This document shows positions 10,723-19,711 of a stretch of DNA of 64,000 bases, piece after piece; the stretch's first letter is position 1, and every line of letters starts with the position of its first letter. Origin of the DNA: Paraburkholderia graminis C4D1M (lineage in GTDB: Bacteria; Pseudomonadota; Gammaproteobacteria; Burkholderiales; Burkholderiaceae); contig NZ_ABLD01000009.1 of assembly GCF_000172415.1 (NCBI RefSeq), forward strand, positions 1 to 64,000, in the 5' to 3' direction. Position numbers and translations under genes: made by a program. The notes below the pieces were generated by a model. That model did not search any database. It was not told the origin of the DNA and saw nothing but the letters and a program-made list of their open reading frames with translations.

Positions 10723-12129
10723 TTACGTCCTTGTCTGCTGAGCCGCGCGGGCTTCCTGCATCAGCGCCTCGATTTCGTCGGCGGCCACCGGCACGTCGCG
10801 GGTAATCAGTTCGCAGCCCGTTGGCGTGACGATCGCGTCGTCCTCGATGCGGATGCCGATGTTCCAGTAGCGCTCGGGCACGCCTTCGGCCGGCCGGATG
10901 TACAGGCCGGGCTCGATAGTCAGCGTCATCGACGCCTGCAGTGTGCGCCACGGCAGCACGCCTGCCTCGTCGCGCGGCGCGCCGCGCTCGCGGTAGTCGC
11001 CGACATCGTGCACGTCCATGCCGAGCCAGTGGCCGGTGCGGTGCATGTAGAAGGGCGCGTAGGCGCGCTCGGCGATTACGTCGTCGACGGAAGCGAACTT
11101 CGCACGGTCGACGATGCCCGTGTCCAGCAAGCCTTGCGACAGCACGCGCACGGCCGCCTGATGCGGGTCGTCGAAGGTCGCGCCGGCGCGCGTCGCGTCG
11201 ACGGCGGCCTGCTGCGCGGCCAGCACGATGTCATACAGCTCGCGCTGCGCCGGCGTGAAGCGGCCGCTCGCCGGGAAAGTGCGCGTGATGTCGGACGCGT
11301 AGCCGTCGAGTTCGCAGGCCGCGTCGATCAGAATCAGGTCGCCGTCCTGCGCAATCGCGTTGCCGGCCGGGTAGTGCAGCACGCACGCATTCGCGCCCGC
11401 GGCGACGATCGACGTGTAAGCGGGCGCCTGCGCGCCGAACTTGCGGAAGGTGTAGAGCAGCTCCGCTTCGAGTTCGTACTCGCGCACGCCGGGACGGCAC
11501 GCGGCCATCGCCCGGCGGTGCGCCTGCGCGGAAATTTGTCCGGCGCGGCGCATGATGGCGAGCTCGTGGTCGTCCTTGATGAGCCGCATCTCGTCGAGTA
11601 ACGGCAGCAGATCGCGCGCGGCCGTGGGCGCCGCGACGCCGCTGCGGCCCTGCGTCCGCACGGCTTCGAGCCAGCCGCGCACCTGGCCGTCGAGTTCGTC
11701 CGACATGCCGAGCGCGTAGTGCAGCGACGGCTTGTCCGCGAGAAGCCGCGGCAGGTGTGCGTCGATTTCGTCGAAGGGAAACGCGGCGTCAAACCCGAAC
11801 GCGACACGCGCGCCGTCGGGCCCGAAACGGAAACCTTCCCAGATCTCGCGCTCGACGTTTTTCTCGCGGCAGAACAGGATCGACGCGGGCTCGCCGGGAG
11901 CGGCGCTTGCGTCGAGCACGAGCAGCGCCTCCGGTTCGGTGAAGCCGGTCAGGTAGTAGAAGTAGCTGTCGTGCCGGTAGGGGTAGTCGGCGTCCCGGTT
12001 GCGCAGCGCTTCGGGCGCGGTCGGCACGATGGCGACGCCGCCGCCCGCTGCACGCAGCGCGGCGAGTACGCGCTCGCGGCGCGTGCGGTAGACGTCGATG
12101 GCGATGGTGGGTTCGGTCGGCTGGTTCAT
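10723..12129 (-). CDS. pepP: Xaa-Pro aminopeptidase P
   Basis: Mn-dependent M24B peptidase that removes an N-terminal residue preceding proline. From the ATG at 12129 the protein is 468 residues, with an N-terminal AMP_N domain (YRTRRERVLAAL to about 150) and the pita-bread fold. Metal ligands are visible in DAACELDGYASDITRTF (two Asp), GHWLGMDVHD (His), TIEPGLYI and IRIEDDAIVT (Glu). The long upstream extension of the frame is rejected because the ATG fits the conserved AMP_N start. First gene of a pair with the hydroxylase. Confidence 0.96.
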   Translation of the reverse strand: MNQPTEPTIAIDVYRTRRERVLAALRAAGGGVAIVPTAPEALRNRDADYPYRHDSYFYYLTGFTEPEALLVLDASAAPGEPASILFCREKNVEREIWEGFRFGPDGARVAFGFDAAFPFDEIDAHLPRLLADKPSLHYALGMSDELDGQVRGWLEAVRTQGRSGVAAPTAARDLLPLLDEMRLIKDDHELAIMRRAGQISAQAHRRAMAACRPGVREYELEAELLYTFRKFGAQAPAYTSIVAAGANACVLHYPAGNAIAQDGDLILIDAACELDGYASDITRTFPASGRFTPAQRELYDIVLAAQQAAVDATRAGATFDDPHQAAVRVLSQGLLDTGIVDRAKFASVDDVIAERAYAPFYMHRTGHWLGMDVHDVGDYRERGAPRDEAGVLPWRTLQASMTLTIEPGLYIRPAEGVPERYWNIGIRIEDDAIVTPTGCELITRDVPVAADEIEALMQEARAAQQTRT

Positions 12130-12385
12130 CGTGCGATTGTAGCGCCCAATGCGCGGACGAATTTGCGCCGGCGCGTTGGGGCGGCGCGTTGCGCGGGCGC
12201 GCGGGATTGGTCGGGGCCAAACCGCCCCTTGGCCATTCAGCCAGCTAGACGGCGCGCGCGCGGCGCGGCAATGTTGCAATCCATCCACAGCGACTGAGCG
12301 TGCGGCTCGCGAAGCGGGCGCGGGGCGCTCGCGCACGCCGCTCAGCACTTATACTTTCGCCGGATTCAGAAAAAGGCAGATGGCA

Positions 12386-13000
12386 ATGATGAAACTCATC
12401 GGTTCGCTCGCCAGCCCGTTCGTGCGCAAAGCGCGCATCGTGCTGGCCGACAAGAAGATCGACTACGAGCTGGTGCCCGAGAACGTCTGGGCGCCGGACA
12501 CCCGCATTCATACCTTCAATCCGCTCGGCAAGGTGCCGTGCCTTGTGATGGAAGACGGCGAAGCGGTGTTCGACTCACGCGTGATCTGTGAGTACGTGGA
12601 CACGCTGTCGCCGGTCGGCAAGCTGATTCCGCAATCGGGACGCGAGCGCATCGAGGTGCGCTGCTGGGAAGCGCTCGCCGACGGTCTCCTCGACGCCGCC
12701 GTGCTGATTCGCCTCGAAAGCACGCAGCGCACGCCGGAGCAGCGCGTCGACGCCTGGGTGGCGCGCCAGCAGCGCAAGATCGACGAAGCGCTCGTCGCGA
12801 TGTCGCAAGGGCTCGCGGCCAAGCCGTGGTGCGCGGGCAATCACTACACGCTCGCCGATATTGCGGTGGGCTGCGCGTTGGGCTATCTGGATTTCCGCAT
12901 GCCGGAGCTGAACTGGCGCGATGCGCATCCGAATCTCGACAAGCATTTTCAGAAGCTTTCGCTGCGCCAATCGTTTATCGATACTGCGCCGGCCAACTGA
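12386..13000 (+). CDS. glutathione S-transferase
   Basis: About 204 residues from the ATG at 12386 (MMKLIGSLASPFVRKARIV). The thioredoxin-like N-terminal half carries a SPFVRK active-site turn and the glutathione-binding DGEAVFDSRVICEY segment. The helical C-terminal half holds the N-capping KPWCAGNHYTLADIAVGCAL motif. Three closely spaced ATGs (12380, 12386, 12389) are possible; 12386 gives the best distance to AAAAGG. Substrate unknown. Monocistronic, ending in the terminator at 13100-13130. Confidence 0.93.
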   Translation: MMKLIGSLASPFVRKARIVLADKKIDYELVPENVWAPDTRIHTFNPLGKVPCLVMEDGEAVFDSRVICEYVDTLSPVGKLIPQSGRERIEVRCWEALADGLLDAAVLIRLESTQRTPEQRVDAWVARQQRKIDEALVAMSQGLAAKPWCAGNHYTLADIAVGCALGYLDFRMPELNWRDAHPNLDKHFQKLSLRQSFIDTAPAN

Positions 13001-13099
13001 GCAGCTAAATAAAAGCGAAGTTGCTAACGGGTAAGGCAAGTTTGCAAAATTGCGTTAATCGTACTTTCAAAGTCATGAATTAAAGCTTTCAGTTGTGGT

Positions 13100-13130
13100 A
13101 AAAAAGCGCCTGCCCTCAGGCGCTTTTTTT
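13100..13130 (+). terminator. Rho-independent terminator after the GST gene
   Basis: An A run, then GCGCCTG (13106-13112), loop CCCT, CAGGCGC (13117-13123) and seven T residues. A textbook intrinsic terminator, symmetric enough to work on both strands. Confidence 0.93.
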
Positions 13131-13258
13131 CGTCTGTCGCGTGGGCAATGGTCATGCAGTCAACATATCCGGCGTTTTCGCGCCGATATGCGCCGTTGCA
13201 AATGGGCGGCGAGTCCATCGCGCCGTCGAACGAATAACACCACAAAGAGACTTTCATA

Positions 13259-14017
13259 ATGAAACCGTATCGCCTTGTTATTGCCGCTTCCGTCTGCTCG
13301 CTGTTTGCCGCGTGTTCCAGCGTCAGCAACCTGGACCCGTCTTCGCTGATTCAGTCCGGCCAACTGGCCACGCAGGCCGCCACGCTGTCGGACGCCGACG
13401 TGCGCGCGCTCACCGACAAATCGTGCGCGCAACTCGACAGCGAAAACACAATTGCGCCGGCCAACAGCAAATACCAGAAGCGCCTGAACAAGATCGCCGC
13501 GCAACTGGGCGACAACATCAACGGCACGCCGGTGAATTACAAGGTGTATGTGACGAAGGACGTCAATGCCTGGGCGATGGCGAACGGCTGCGTGCGCGTC
13601 TACAGCGGCCTGATGGACATGATGAACGACAACGAAGTGCGCGGCGTGGTCGGCCATGAAATGGGCCACGTGGCGCTTGGCCACACGAAGAAGGCGATGC
13701 AGGTCGCGTATGCGACGTCGGCGGTGCGTTCGGTGGCGTCGTCGGCGGGTGGCGTTGCAGGCGCGCTGTCCGGCTCGCAATTGGGCGAGTTTTCGGAAAA
13801 GCTGATTAACGCGCAATTCTCGCAAACGCAGGAAAGCGCCGCCGACGATTATTCGTTCGATTTGCAGAAAAAGAAGAATCTCGATCCGTCGGGTCTCGTC
13901 ACGGCGTTCAACAAACTCGCGCAAATGGACGGCGGTAAATCGAGCATGCTGAGTTCGCATCCGGCATCGCCGGCGCGTGCGCAGCATATTCAGCAGCGCA
14001 TTGCGTCGAATCAGTAA
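13259..14017 (+). CDS. M48-family metalloprotease, probable lipoprotein
   Basis: A 252-residue zinc peptidase. The N-terminus is a signal peptide with a lipobox-like FAAC (Cys19; Phe at -3 is unusual), suggesting membrane anchoring in the periplasm. Zinc ligands are His133, Glu134 and His137 in GHEMGHVALGH; the third ligand region is ESAADDYSFD. It resembles LoiP/YcaL envelope proteases that act in outer-membrane protein quality control. A second M48 protease (BepA-like) lies at 59-61 kb. Followed by a strong terminator. Confidence 0.93.
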   Translation: MKPYRLVIAASVCSLFAACSSVSNLDPSSLIQSGQLATQAATLSDADVRALTDKSCAQLDSENTIAPANSKYQKRLNKIAAQLGDNINGTPVNYKVYVTKDVNAWAMANGCVRVYSGLMDMMNDNEVRGVVGHEMGHVALGHTKKAMQVAYATSAVRSVASSAGGVAGALSGSQLGEFSEKLINAQFSQTQESAADDYSFDLQKKKNLDPSGLVTAFNKLAQMDGGKSSMLSSHPASPARAQHIQQRIASNQ

Positions 14018-14035
14018 GCCTGGTTTGAGCGGATG

Positions 14036-14081
14036 AAAAAACGCGCGCTGGCGGTTATGCCGCAGCGCGCGTTTTTTATTG
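14036..14081 (+). terminator. bidirectional terminator between the M48 gene and lnt
   Basis: AAAAAACGCGCGCTG pairs with CAGCGCGCGTTTTTT around a CGGTTATGCCG inner hairpin. T runs are present on both strands, so it can close both the plus-strand protease and the convergent lnt transcript. Confidence 0.92.
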
Positions 14082-14108
14082 CTGTGCTTTTTATGGCTCT
14101 TTTATCGC

Positions 14109-15833
14109 TTACTGCCCGCCATTTCCCGCGTCACCGTTTTTGCGACGCCTGATGCCCGGCCCGAACGCAAAGCCGAATGCCAGCAGCAATAACGAAACCG
14201 CGAGCACCGTGTTATTGCCGCTCGTCACATACGGCGTGCGGCCGGCTGTGCCTTGCACGGTGACGTCGAGCGAGCCGATCGTGTAGGGCGCGAGCTTGCC
14301 AAGCACCTTGCCGTTGGCGTCGATGGCGGCCGTCGTGCCGGTGTTGGTCGCGCGCAGCATCGGCCGGCCGGTTTCCAGCGAACGCATGCGCGCAATCTGC
14401 AGATGCTGCTCGAGCGCGATCGTGTCGCCGAACCACGCGAGATTCGTCGAGTTGATCAGCACGCCCGGCGGCGTATCGCTTTCGCGGATCGTCCGCGCAA
14501 TCTCTTCGCCGAAAATGTCCTCGTAGCAGATGTCGACCGCGACCGGCTGGTTATGCACGACGAACGGCTTCTGCACGGGGCCGCCGCGCGCGAAATCGCC
14601 GAGTGGAATATTCATCAGATTGACGAACCAGCGAAAGCCCCACGGCACGAATTCGCCGAACGGCACGAGGTGATGCTTGTCGTAGCGGTAAATATCGCGC
14701 GTGCCGGGCGTGACGCCGAACAGGCTGTTCGTGTAGTCGACCACGCGGCCCTCGGGCGTGACCGAGCCGCCGACAGCGCCGAACAGGATCGCGCTGCCCG
14801 TCAAATCGGCGAAGCTGCGCACCGCCGACGCAAACGGCACCGGCAGTTGCTGCGCGAGCACCGGAATAGCGGTTTCCGGCGTGACGATCAGATCGGCCGG
14901 CTTCGAGGTGATCATCTGCTGATACTGGTCGATGGCGGCGCGCACACCCGCTTCCTCGAACTTCATGTCCTGCTTGACGTCGCCTTGCAGCAGACGCACG
15001 GTCAGCGGCGCGTTGGCCGGCACCGTCCACTTCGCGAGCGGCAGCAGCAGGCCGGCCGCGATCAACGCGACTGCGATACCGGCCGGCACCGCGACACTCG
15101 CCGCGTTTGCGCTGCCGCGCGTGTCGCCGCTGCTTGCCGACGTTTCGCGAGACGCCCGCGAACGGCGCAGCAACGCGAGCAACGCCTGCACGATCAGCGC
15201 GGCCACGAGTGCGAGCATCCAGCCGACGCCGTACACACCCGCGAGCGGCGCGAATCCGGCGAACGGGCCGTCGACTTGCGCATAGCCGCTCGCGAGCCAC
15301 GGAAAGCCGGTGAACACCGTGCCGCGCAGCCATTCGCCGATAGCCCATGCACTCGCGAAGGCGAGCGCGCCATGCCACGTCGGCGAAAACGGCATGTCGA
15401 CCGCGGACTTGCCGTTGCGCGCGTGACCCGCGCAAAACGACCAGACGCCCGCGGCAAGAGCGGGATACAGCGCGAGGTAGAGCGAAAACAGCACGAGCGC
15501 AGCGCCGGCGAGCGGCGCGGGCATGCCGCCGAAATCATGCATGCTGACGTAGAGCCACCACACGCCGCTCACGAAGTTGCCGAAGCCGAACGCGCCGCCC
15601 GTCAGCGCGGCGCTTTTCCAGCCGGTCGTGCGCGTCAGCCAGCCGAAGAGGAACACGAAGATTGCCAGTTCGAGCCAGCCGCCGTGCGGCGTCGGCGCGA
15701 ACGACAACGTGTTGGCCGCGCCGGCCGCGAGCGCGACGAGGTAATGCCAGCGAGGCAGCGCACGCACGCCCGTCGGTCGCGCGGCGGTCGTGTTCACGCC
15801 GCGGCGCGAGGAGGAAGTGATCGGGTCGGCCAT
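14109..15833 (-). CDS. lnt: apolipoprotein N-acyltransferase
   Basis: Inner-membrane enzyme that adds the third acyl chain to lipoproteins. From the ATG at 15833 it has 574 residues. Several membrane helices occupy roughly the first 270 residues, followed by a periplasmic nitrilase-like domain with the Glu-Lys-Cys triad regions VTPETAIP, KQDMKFEEAG and VDICYEDIFGEE, then a final helix and a basic tail. About 60 residues longer than the E. coli protein, mainly at the N-terminus and in the loop after RRSRASRETS. corC lies just upstream, as in many proteobacteria. Confidence 0.96.
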   Translation of the reverse strand: MADPITSSSRRGVNTTAARPTGVRALPRWHYLVALAAGAANTLSFAPTPHGGWLELAIFVFLFGWLTRTTGWKSAALTGGAFGFGNFVSGVWWLYVSMHDFGGMPAPLAGAALVLFSLYLALYPALAAGVWSFCAGHARNGKSAVDMPFSPTWHGALAFASAWAIGEWLRGTVFTGFPWLASGYAQVDGPFAGFAPLAGVYGVGWMLALVAALIVQALLALLRRSRASRETSASSGDTRGSANAASVAVPAGIAVALIAAGLLLPLAKWTVPANAPLTVRLLQGDVKQDMKFEEAGVRAAIDQYQQMITSKPADLIVTPETAIPVLAQQLPVPFASAVRSFADLTGSAILFGAVGGSVTPEGRVVDYTNSLFGVTPGTRDIYRYDKHHLVPFGEFVPWGFRWFVNLMNIPLGDFARGGPVQKPFVVHNQPVAVDICYEDIFGEEIARTIRESDTPPGVLINSTNLAWFGDTIALEQHLQIARMRSLETGRPMLRATNTGTTAAIDANGKVLGKLAPYTIGSLDVTVQGTAGRTPYVTSGNNTVLAVSLLLLAFGFAFGPGIRRRKNGDAGNGGQ

Positions 15834-15912
15834 TGTTGCGCGGTCGGCGAGAGGAGTGACAAGTTGGAAAGGCTCGGGCGAAGGCCGAAGGTCGGCAGGC
15901 GGGCAGGACCGC

Positions 15913-16806
15913 TCAGGTCTGCACGTGCTGCGCTTCGCGCTCGCGCTGACCGGCAAGCGGATCGCGCCGCACGAGCAGCATGTGAATCTGGCGTGCGTCG
16001 CCGCGCAGAATTTCGAAGATCAGATCGTCGATGCGAACCTTCTCGCCCCGGTGCGGCACGCGCCCGAAATAATGCGTGACGAGCCCGCCGATCGTATCCA
16101 CTTCTTCGTCTGAATAATGCGTGCCGAAGGCCTCGTTGAACTGCTCGATCTCGGTCAGCGCGCGCACGCGAAAGCGTCCGTCCGGCGACGCGATGATGTT
16201 GCCGCTTTCCTCGTCGAAATCGTATTCGTCCTCGATGTCGCCGACGATCTGCTCCAGCACGTCTTCAATCGTAATCAGGCCGGCCACGCCGCCGTATTCG
16301 TCGACGACCACCGCGAGGTGATTGCGATTCACGCGAAAGTCGTGGAGCAGCACATTCAACCGCTTCGATTCGGGGATGAACACCGCGGGCCGCAGCATGC
16401 CGCGCACGTCGAACTCTTCCTCGGCGTAGTAGCGCAGCAGGTCTTTTGCGAGCAGCACGCCGATCACGTTGTCGCGATTGCCTTCGTACACCGGATAGCG
16501 CGAGTGCGCTTTTTCCAGCACGTAAGGGATGAATTCGGCGGGGTTGTCCGCGATGTTGATCGCGTCCATCTGCGCGCGCGGCACCATGATGTCGCGTGCG
16601 CTCAGTTCGGAGACCTGGAATACGCCTTCGATCATCGACAGCGAGTCGGCGTCGATCAGGTTGCGCTCGTGCGCGTCCTGCAGGATTTCCAGAAGTTCGG
16701 CGCGCGAGTCGGGCTCGGGCGAGATGAAGTCGGTCAGACGCTCGAGCAGCGAGCGCTTTTCGTGCGGTTTGTCGGTTTGGCGTCGACTGGGATACGTGTC
16801 GTTCAT
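15913..16806 (-). CDS. corC: CorC/HlyC-family CBS-domain protein
   Basis: 297 residues from the ATG at 16806. Two CBS domains (about 70-190) begin at DIMVPRAQMDAI and contain HSRYPVYEGNRDNVIGVLLAKDLL. A C-terminal CorC_HlyC transporter-associated domain follows (SPDGRFRVRALTEIEQFNEAFGT). Members are linked to Mg/Co efflux and are encoded next to lnt. The interval to lnt is short (79 bases), so co-transcription is likely. Confidence 0.94.
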   Translation of the reverse strand: MNDTYPSRRQTDKPHEKRSLLERLTDFISPEPDSRAELLEILQDAHERNLIDADSLSMIEGVFQVSELSARDIMVPRAQMDAINIADNPAEFIPYVLEKAHSRYPVYEGNRDNVIGVLLAKDLLRYYAEEEFDVRGMLRPAVFIPESKRLNVLLHDFRVNRNHLAVVVDEYGGVAGLITIEDVLEQIVGDIEDEYDFDEESGNIIASPDGRFRVRALTEIEQFNEAFGTHYSDEEVDTIGGLVTHYFGRVPHRGEKVRIDDLIFEILRGDARQIHMLLVRRDPLAGQREREAQHVQT

Positions 16807-17190
16807 GGTAGTGCGCCCGGCAAGACTGGGCGCGCTGTTGCAGAGCATTAAGGATACACCAGGCACATGGCAGGACCGTGTCCCACCCGGCCGGGCGATG
16901 AATGAAACCGGGCTGACAGGGTCCGACGCAAGCGGCGGGCCGTGGGTCAATCCTAACTGATTACGCGGTGAAAAGCGTCCTGGAGAAAAAACCCGGGCGC
17001 TTCACGGAACAATCGCGGAACATTCGCGAAACGAACGGCGGAGCGAAGGGCGCTTTCTTTCATGCGATTTCGCGCGTGCTCGTTTGCTCGTGATTGCGGC
17101 GAAAAGAGTGCATCGCAGGTTCGATGGCGCGGCTATTCGCCAGTTGCGGTCTGCGCGTTGCGTCCGCATGTGGCGCTTCGGCGTACGCGC
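16807..17190. other. intergenic stretch upstream of corC, no gene seen
   Basis: About 380 bases between the corC start and the end of the chaC-like gene. It must hold the corC promoter. No convincing -35/-10 pair, terminator or small gene is visible; the open frames crossing its right end are shadows of the neighbouring gene. Confidence 0.5.
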
Positions 17191-17946
17191 TCACAGCTTC
17201 GTCTGCGGCTGTGTGCGAAGCTCGCCGCCGCTTGAGTCGCCGCTTGAGTCGCCGCTTGAGTCGCCGTTCGCCTCCGTCCCATCACTCGCAGCCTGGCAGC
17301 GCGCGAGCAGCGCTTCCAGCGCGCGATCCGGCATGCCGCTTTCGCGCAGCGCGTGAACCGTGCGGCTCACGTACTCGAGCGTCGTGCCGTAGCGGCCGCG
17401 CGCGCAGCCGAGCACCGTTTTGACGACCTCGTCGCCGAGCTTGCCGGTGTACGTCGGCACGTCGCGGCGCATCACGAACGCAAGTGCGTCGACGCGCCGG
17501 CCGTCGGCGAGCACACAGGGCAGCCACGCGGGCCGGTAGGAACCCATCGGCATTTCGCGGCGCCACAGCGCCTCGAGATGCGGCATCGCGCCTTCTGCCG
17601 CGAGACGAAACGCGATGCCCGTACACGAGCCGCCGCGATCGAGCGCGAGCACAAGCCCCGGCTGCTCCGGCGTGCCGCGATTCACGCGCGACCACAAATA
17701 CAGCCCGCGGTGATAGCCGTGCACCTTCGAGCGCGTGGCTTCGACAGTGGGCAGTCCAGGGTTCCAGATCAGCGAGCCATAGCCGAAGAGCCACAAGTCG
17801 CTTTGCCGGTCCCAGTCACGCAGCGTGCATTCCAGCGACGCGCGCAGTTCTTCGTCGGTCAGCAGCCGCGACTCGCCGAGCGCGGGCGGATAGTCCGGGC
17901 AGGGCGGCCGGGCGTCAGTGTCGGCGTCGGAAGGAAAGGAACTCAC
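17191..17946 (-). CDS. ChaC-family gamma-glutamylcyclotransferase
   Basis: Predicted to cleave glutathione to 5-oxoproline and Cys-Gly. The 251-residue protein has the BtrG-like signature LFGYGSLIWNP (53-63) and the probable catalytic Glu131 in LWRREMPMGSY. After the conserved domain (about residue 225) comes a GDSS repeat tail encoded by a 12-bp tandem repeat (17229-17264). It lies between corC and ybeY on the same strand, but operon membership is uncertain. Confidence 0.9.
   Translation of the reverse strand: MSSFPSDADTDARPPCPDYPPALGESRLLTDEELRASLECTLRDWDRQSDLWLFGYGSLIWNPGLPTVEATRSKVHGYHRGLYLWSRVNRGTPEQPGLVLALDRGGSCTGIAFRLAAEGAMPHLEALWRREMPMGSYRPAWLPCVLADGRRVDALAFVMRRDVPTYTGKLGDEVVKTVLGCARGRYGTTLEYVSRTVHALRESGMPDRALEALLARCQAASDGTEANGDSSGDSSGDSSGGELRTQPQTKL
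17229..17264 (+). repeat. 12-bp tandem repeat x3 in the chaC 3' end
   Basis: Three exact copies of CGCTTGAGTCGC, a multiple of three bases, encoding Gly-Asp-Ser-Ser repeats on the minus strand. Likely slippage-prone but frame-preserving. Confidence 0.9.
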
Positions 17947-18007
17947 GGTTCGGTTCGGGCAGCGTGCAGTGGTTAAAGGTTAGCGGCTAACAGTCAAGGG
18001 TCAACGG

Positions 18008-18469
18008 TCAACGGTAGGGGTCGGGAAAGCCGAGCTTGCCGAGAATCTCGGTTTCGAGCGCTTCCATTTCCTCGGCTTCTTCTTCGACTTCGTGGTCGTA
18101 GCCTTGCGCATGCAGCGTACCGTGCACGAGCAGATGCGCGTAATGGGCGACGAGCGGCTTGCCCTGCTCGGCGGCTTCCTTTTCGACAACCGGACAGCAG
18201 AGGATCAGATCGCCAGTGACGGGATCGTCCTCCGACTCCGCGTATGCAAACGTCAGCACGTTCGTCGAATAGTCCTTGCCGCGATACGTGCGATTCAGCG
18301 TGCGGCCTTCCTCGGCGTCGACGAAACGCACGGTCAGCTCGCCGTCGGCGAAAAGCGCGGCCTTGATCCAGCCGGCCACCGTCGCGCGCGGCAGCACGGC
18401 CTTGTGTTCGGGCCACGCCTTCGCGGCCGGGAATTGCAGATTCAGCGTCAGTTTCGGGGCGCGGCTCAT
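18008..18469 (-). CDS. ybeY: endoribonuclease YbeY (rRNA maturation)
   Basis: Zinc-dependent RNase needed for 16S rRNA 3'-end processing and ribosome quality control. From the ATG at 18469 the protein is 153 residues. It carries the HGTLHAQGYDHE motif, with His116, His120 and His126 as zinc ligands, and FVDAEEGRTLNRTYRGKDYSTNVLTF typical of the family in pieces before it. The frame is open for 58 codons upstream, but that part is arginine-rich shadow sequence. It follows phoH by 58 bases; phoH-ybeY pairing is widely conserved. Confidence 0.96.
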   Translation of the reverse strand: MSRAPKLTLNLQFPAAKAWPEHKAVLPRATVAGWIKAALFADGELTVRFVDAEEGRTLNRTYRGKDYSTNVLTFAYAESEDDPVTGDLILCCPVVEKEAAEQGKPLVAHYAHLLVHGTLHAQGYDHEVEEEAEEMEALETEILGKLGFPDPYR

Positions 18470-18527
18470 GCTTGTTCGATGTCTTATCAGGCGAGGTGTT
18501 GCGCGCTGCGCTGTGCGTCGGGCCGCA

Positions 18528-19601
18528 TCAACGCGAATCCGCGGGGCTGGCGGTCTTCTGCGAATGCGCGTCGTAGGCCTCGACGATTCGCGCGACGAGC
18601 GGATGGCGCACCACGTCCGCGCTGGTAAAGCGCGTGAGCGCAATGCCGCGCACGTCCGACAGCACCTGCTGCGCCTCGATGAGCCCGCTCTTGTGGCCGC
18701 GCGGCAAGTCGACCTGCGTCGTGTCGCCGGTCACCACGGCCTTCGAGCCGAAGCCGATCCGCGTGAGAAACATCTTCATCTGCTCGGGCGTGGTGTTCTG
18801 CGCCTCATCGAGAATGATGAACGCGTGATTCAGCGTGCGCCCGCGCATGTACGCGAGCGGCGCGATCTCGATCATCTGCCGCTCGAACATCTTCGCGGTC
18901 TTGTCGAAGCCGAGCAGATCGTACAGCGCGTCGTACAGCGGACGCAGGTACGGATCGACCTTCTGCGCGAGATCGCCCGGCAGAAAGCCGAGCCGCTCGC
19001 CGGCTTCGACGGCCGGCCGCGTCAGCACGATGCGCTTGACCTGATCGCGCTCGAGCGCGTCCACGGCGCAGGCCACCGCCAGATACGTCTTGCCGGTGCC
19101 CGCCGGGCCGATGCCGAAGGTGACGTCGTGCGAGACGATCTGCTTCAGATAGTCGCGCTGCGCCGGCGTGCGGCCGCGCAGATCGGCGCGCCGGGTGTAG
19201 AGCTTCGGACCGAGTTCCTCGGCGTCGTCTTCGAGAAGATCGGCGGGCTGGTCGAACGGATGGTCGGGGTTGCCCGGAAAGCCAGGCTCGCCGGCTTCGT
19301 CGCCATTGCCGTTGCCGTTCGTGCGATGCCGCGCCGGGTGGCGCACTTCGACGAGCGCGAGCTGGATGTCGTCGACCGACAGCGGATCGCGCGCGTTGTT
19401 GTAGAAGTTTTCGAGCGCGGTGAGCGCGAGTTTCGCGCCGCGCCCGCGGATCGTGATGCGGTGTCCGCGGCGTTGCAGCGTCACGTCGAGCGCCTGCTCG
19501 ATCTGCCGCAGGTTTTCGTCGAGCGGTCCGCAGAGGTTGGCGAGCCGCGCGTTGTCGTCGCGCGGAGCGGTGAATTCCAGATGCGGCTGAGTGGTTTTCA
19601 A
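18528..19601 (-). CDS. PhoH-like ATPase
   Basis: 357 residues with a PhoH P-loop domain: Walker A GPAGTGKT at 165-172 and Walker B-like AFIILDEAQNTTPEQMK. An N-terminal KH-like RNA-binding region precedes it (RITIRGRGAKLALTALENF). The 93-130 linker is low-complexity and includes Asn-Gly repeats. PhoH proteins are thought to work with YbeY and MiaB in RNA metabolism, and the three genes lie in that order here. First canonical ATG used. Confidence 0.94.
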   Translation of the reverse strand: MKTTQPHLEFTAPRDDNARLANLCGPLDENLRQIEQALDVTLQRRGHRITIRGRGAKLALTALENFYNNARDPLSVDDIQLALVEVRHPARHRTNGNGNGDEAGEPGFPGNPDHPFDQPADLLEDDAEELGPKLYTRRADLRGRTPAQRDYLKQIVSHDVTFGIGPAGTGKTYLAVACAVDALERDQVKRIVLTRPAVEAGERLGFLPGDLAQKVDPYLRPLYDALYDLLGFDKTAKMFERQMIEIAPLAYMRGRTLNHAFIILDEAQNTTPEQMKMFLTRIGFGSKAVVTGDTTQVDLPRGHKSGLIEAQQVLSDVRGIALTRFTSADVVRHPLVARIVEAYDAHSQKTASPADSR

Positions 19602-19711
19602 GGCGATGAGTCGATCCTGTCGGTTTCAGTACGCGGGCGGCGGCGGCCGGCTTGCAGTTTTACGTTCGCGTGGCGCCGCGCGCGTGGCGTCAATGGTCGG
19701 TCATTGGTCAG

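Noticed and set aside
14253..16079. Long plus-strand open frame antisense to lnt and corC
   Set aside because: Arg/Ala/His-rich with no family motif; the minus-strand genes are clear.
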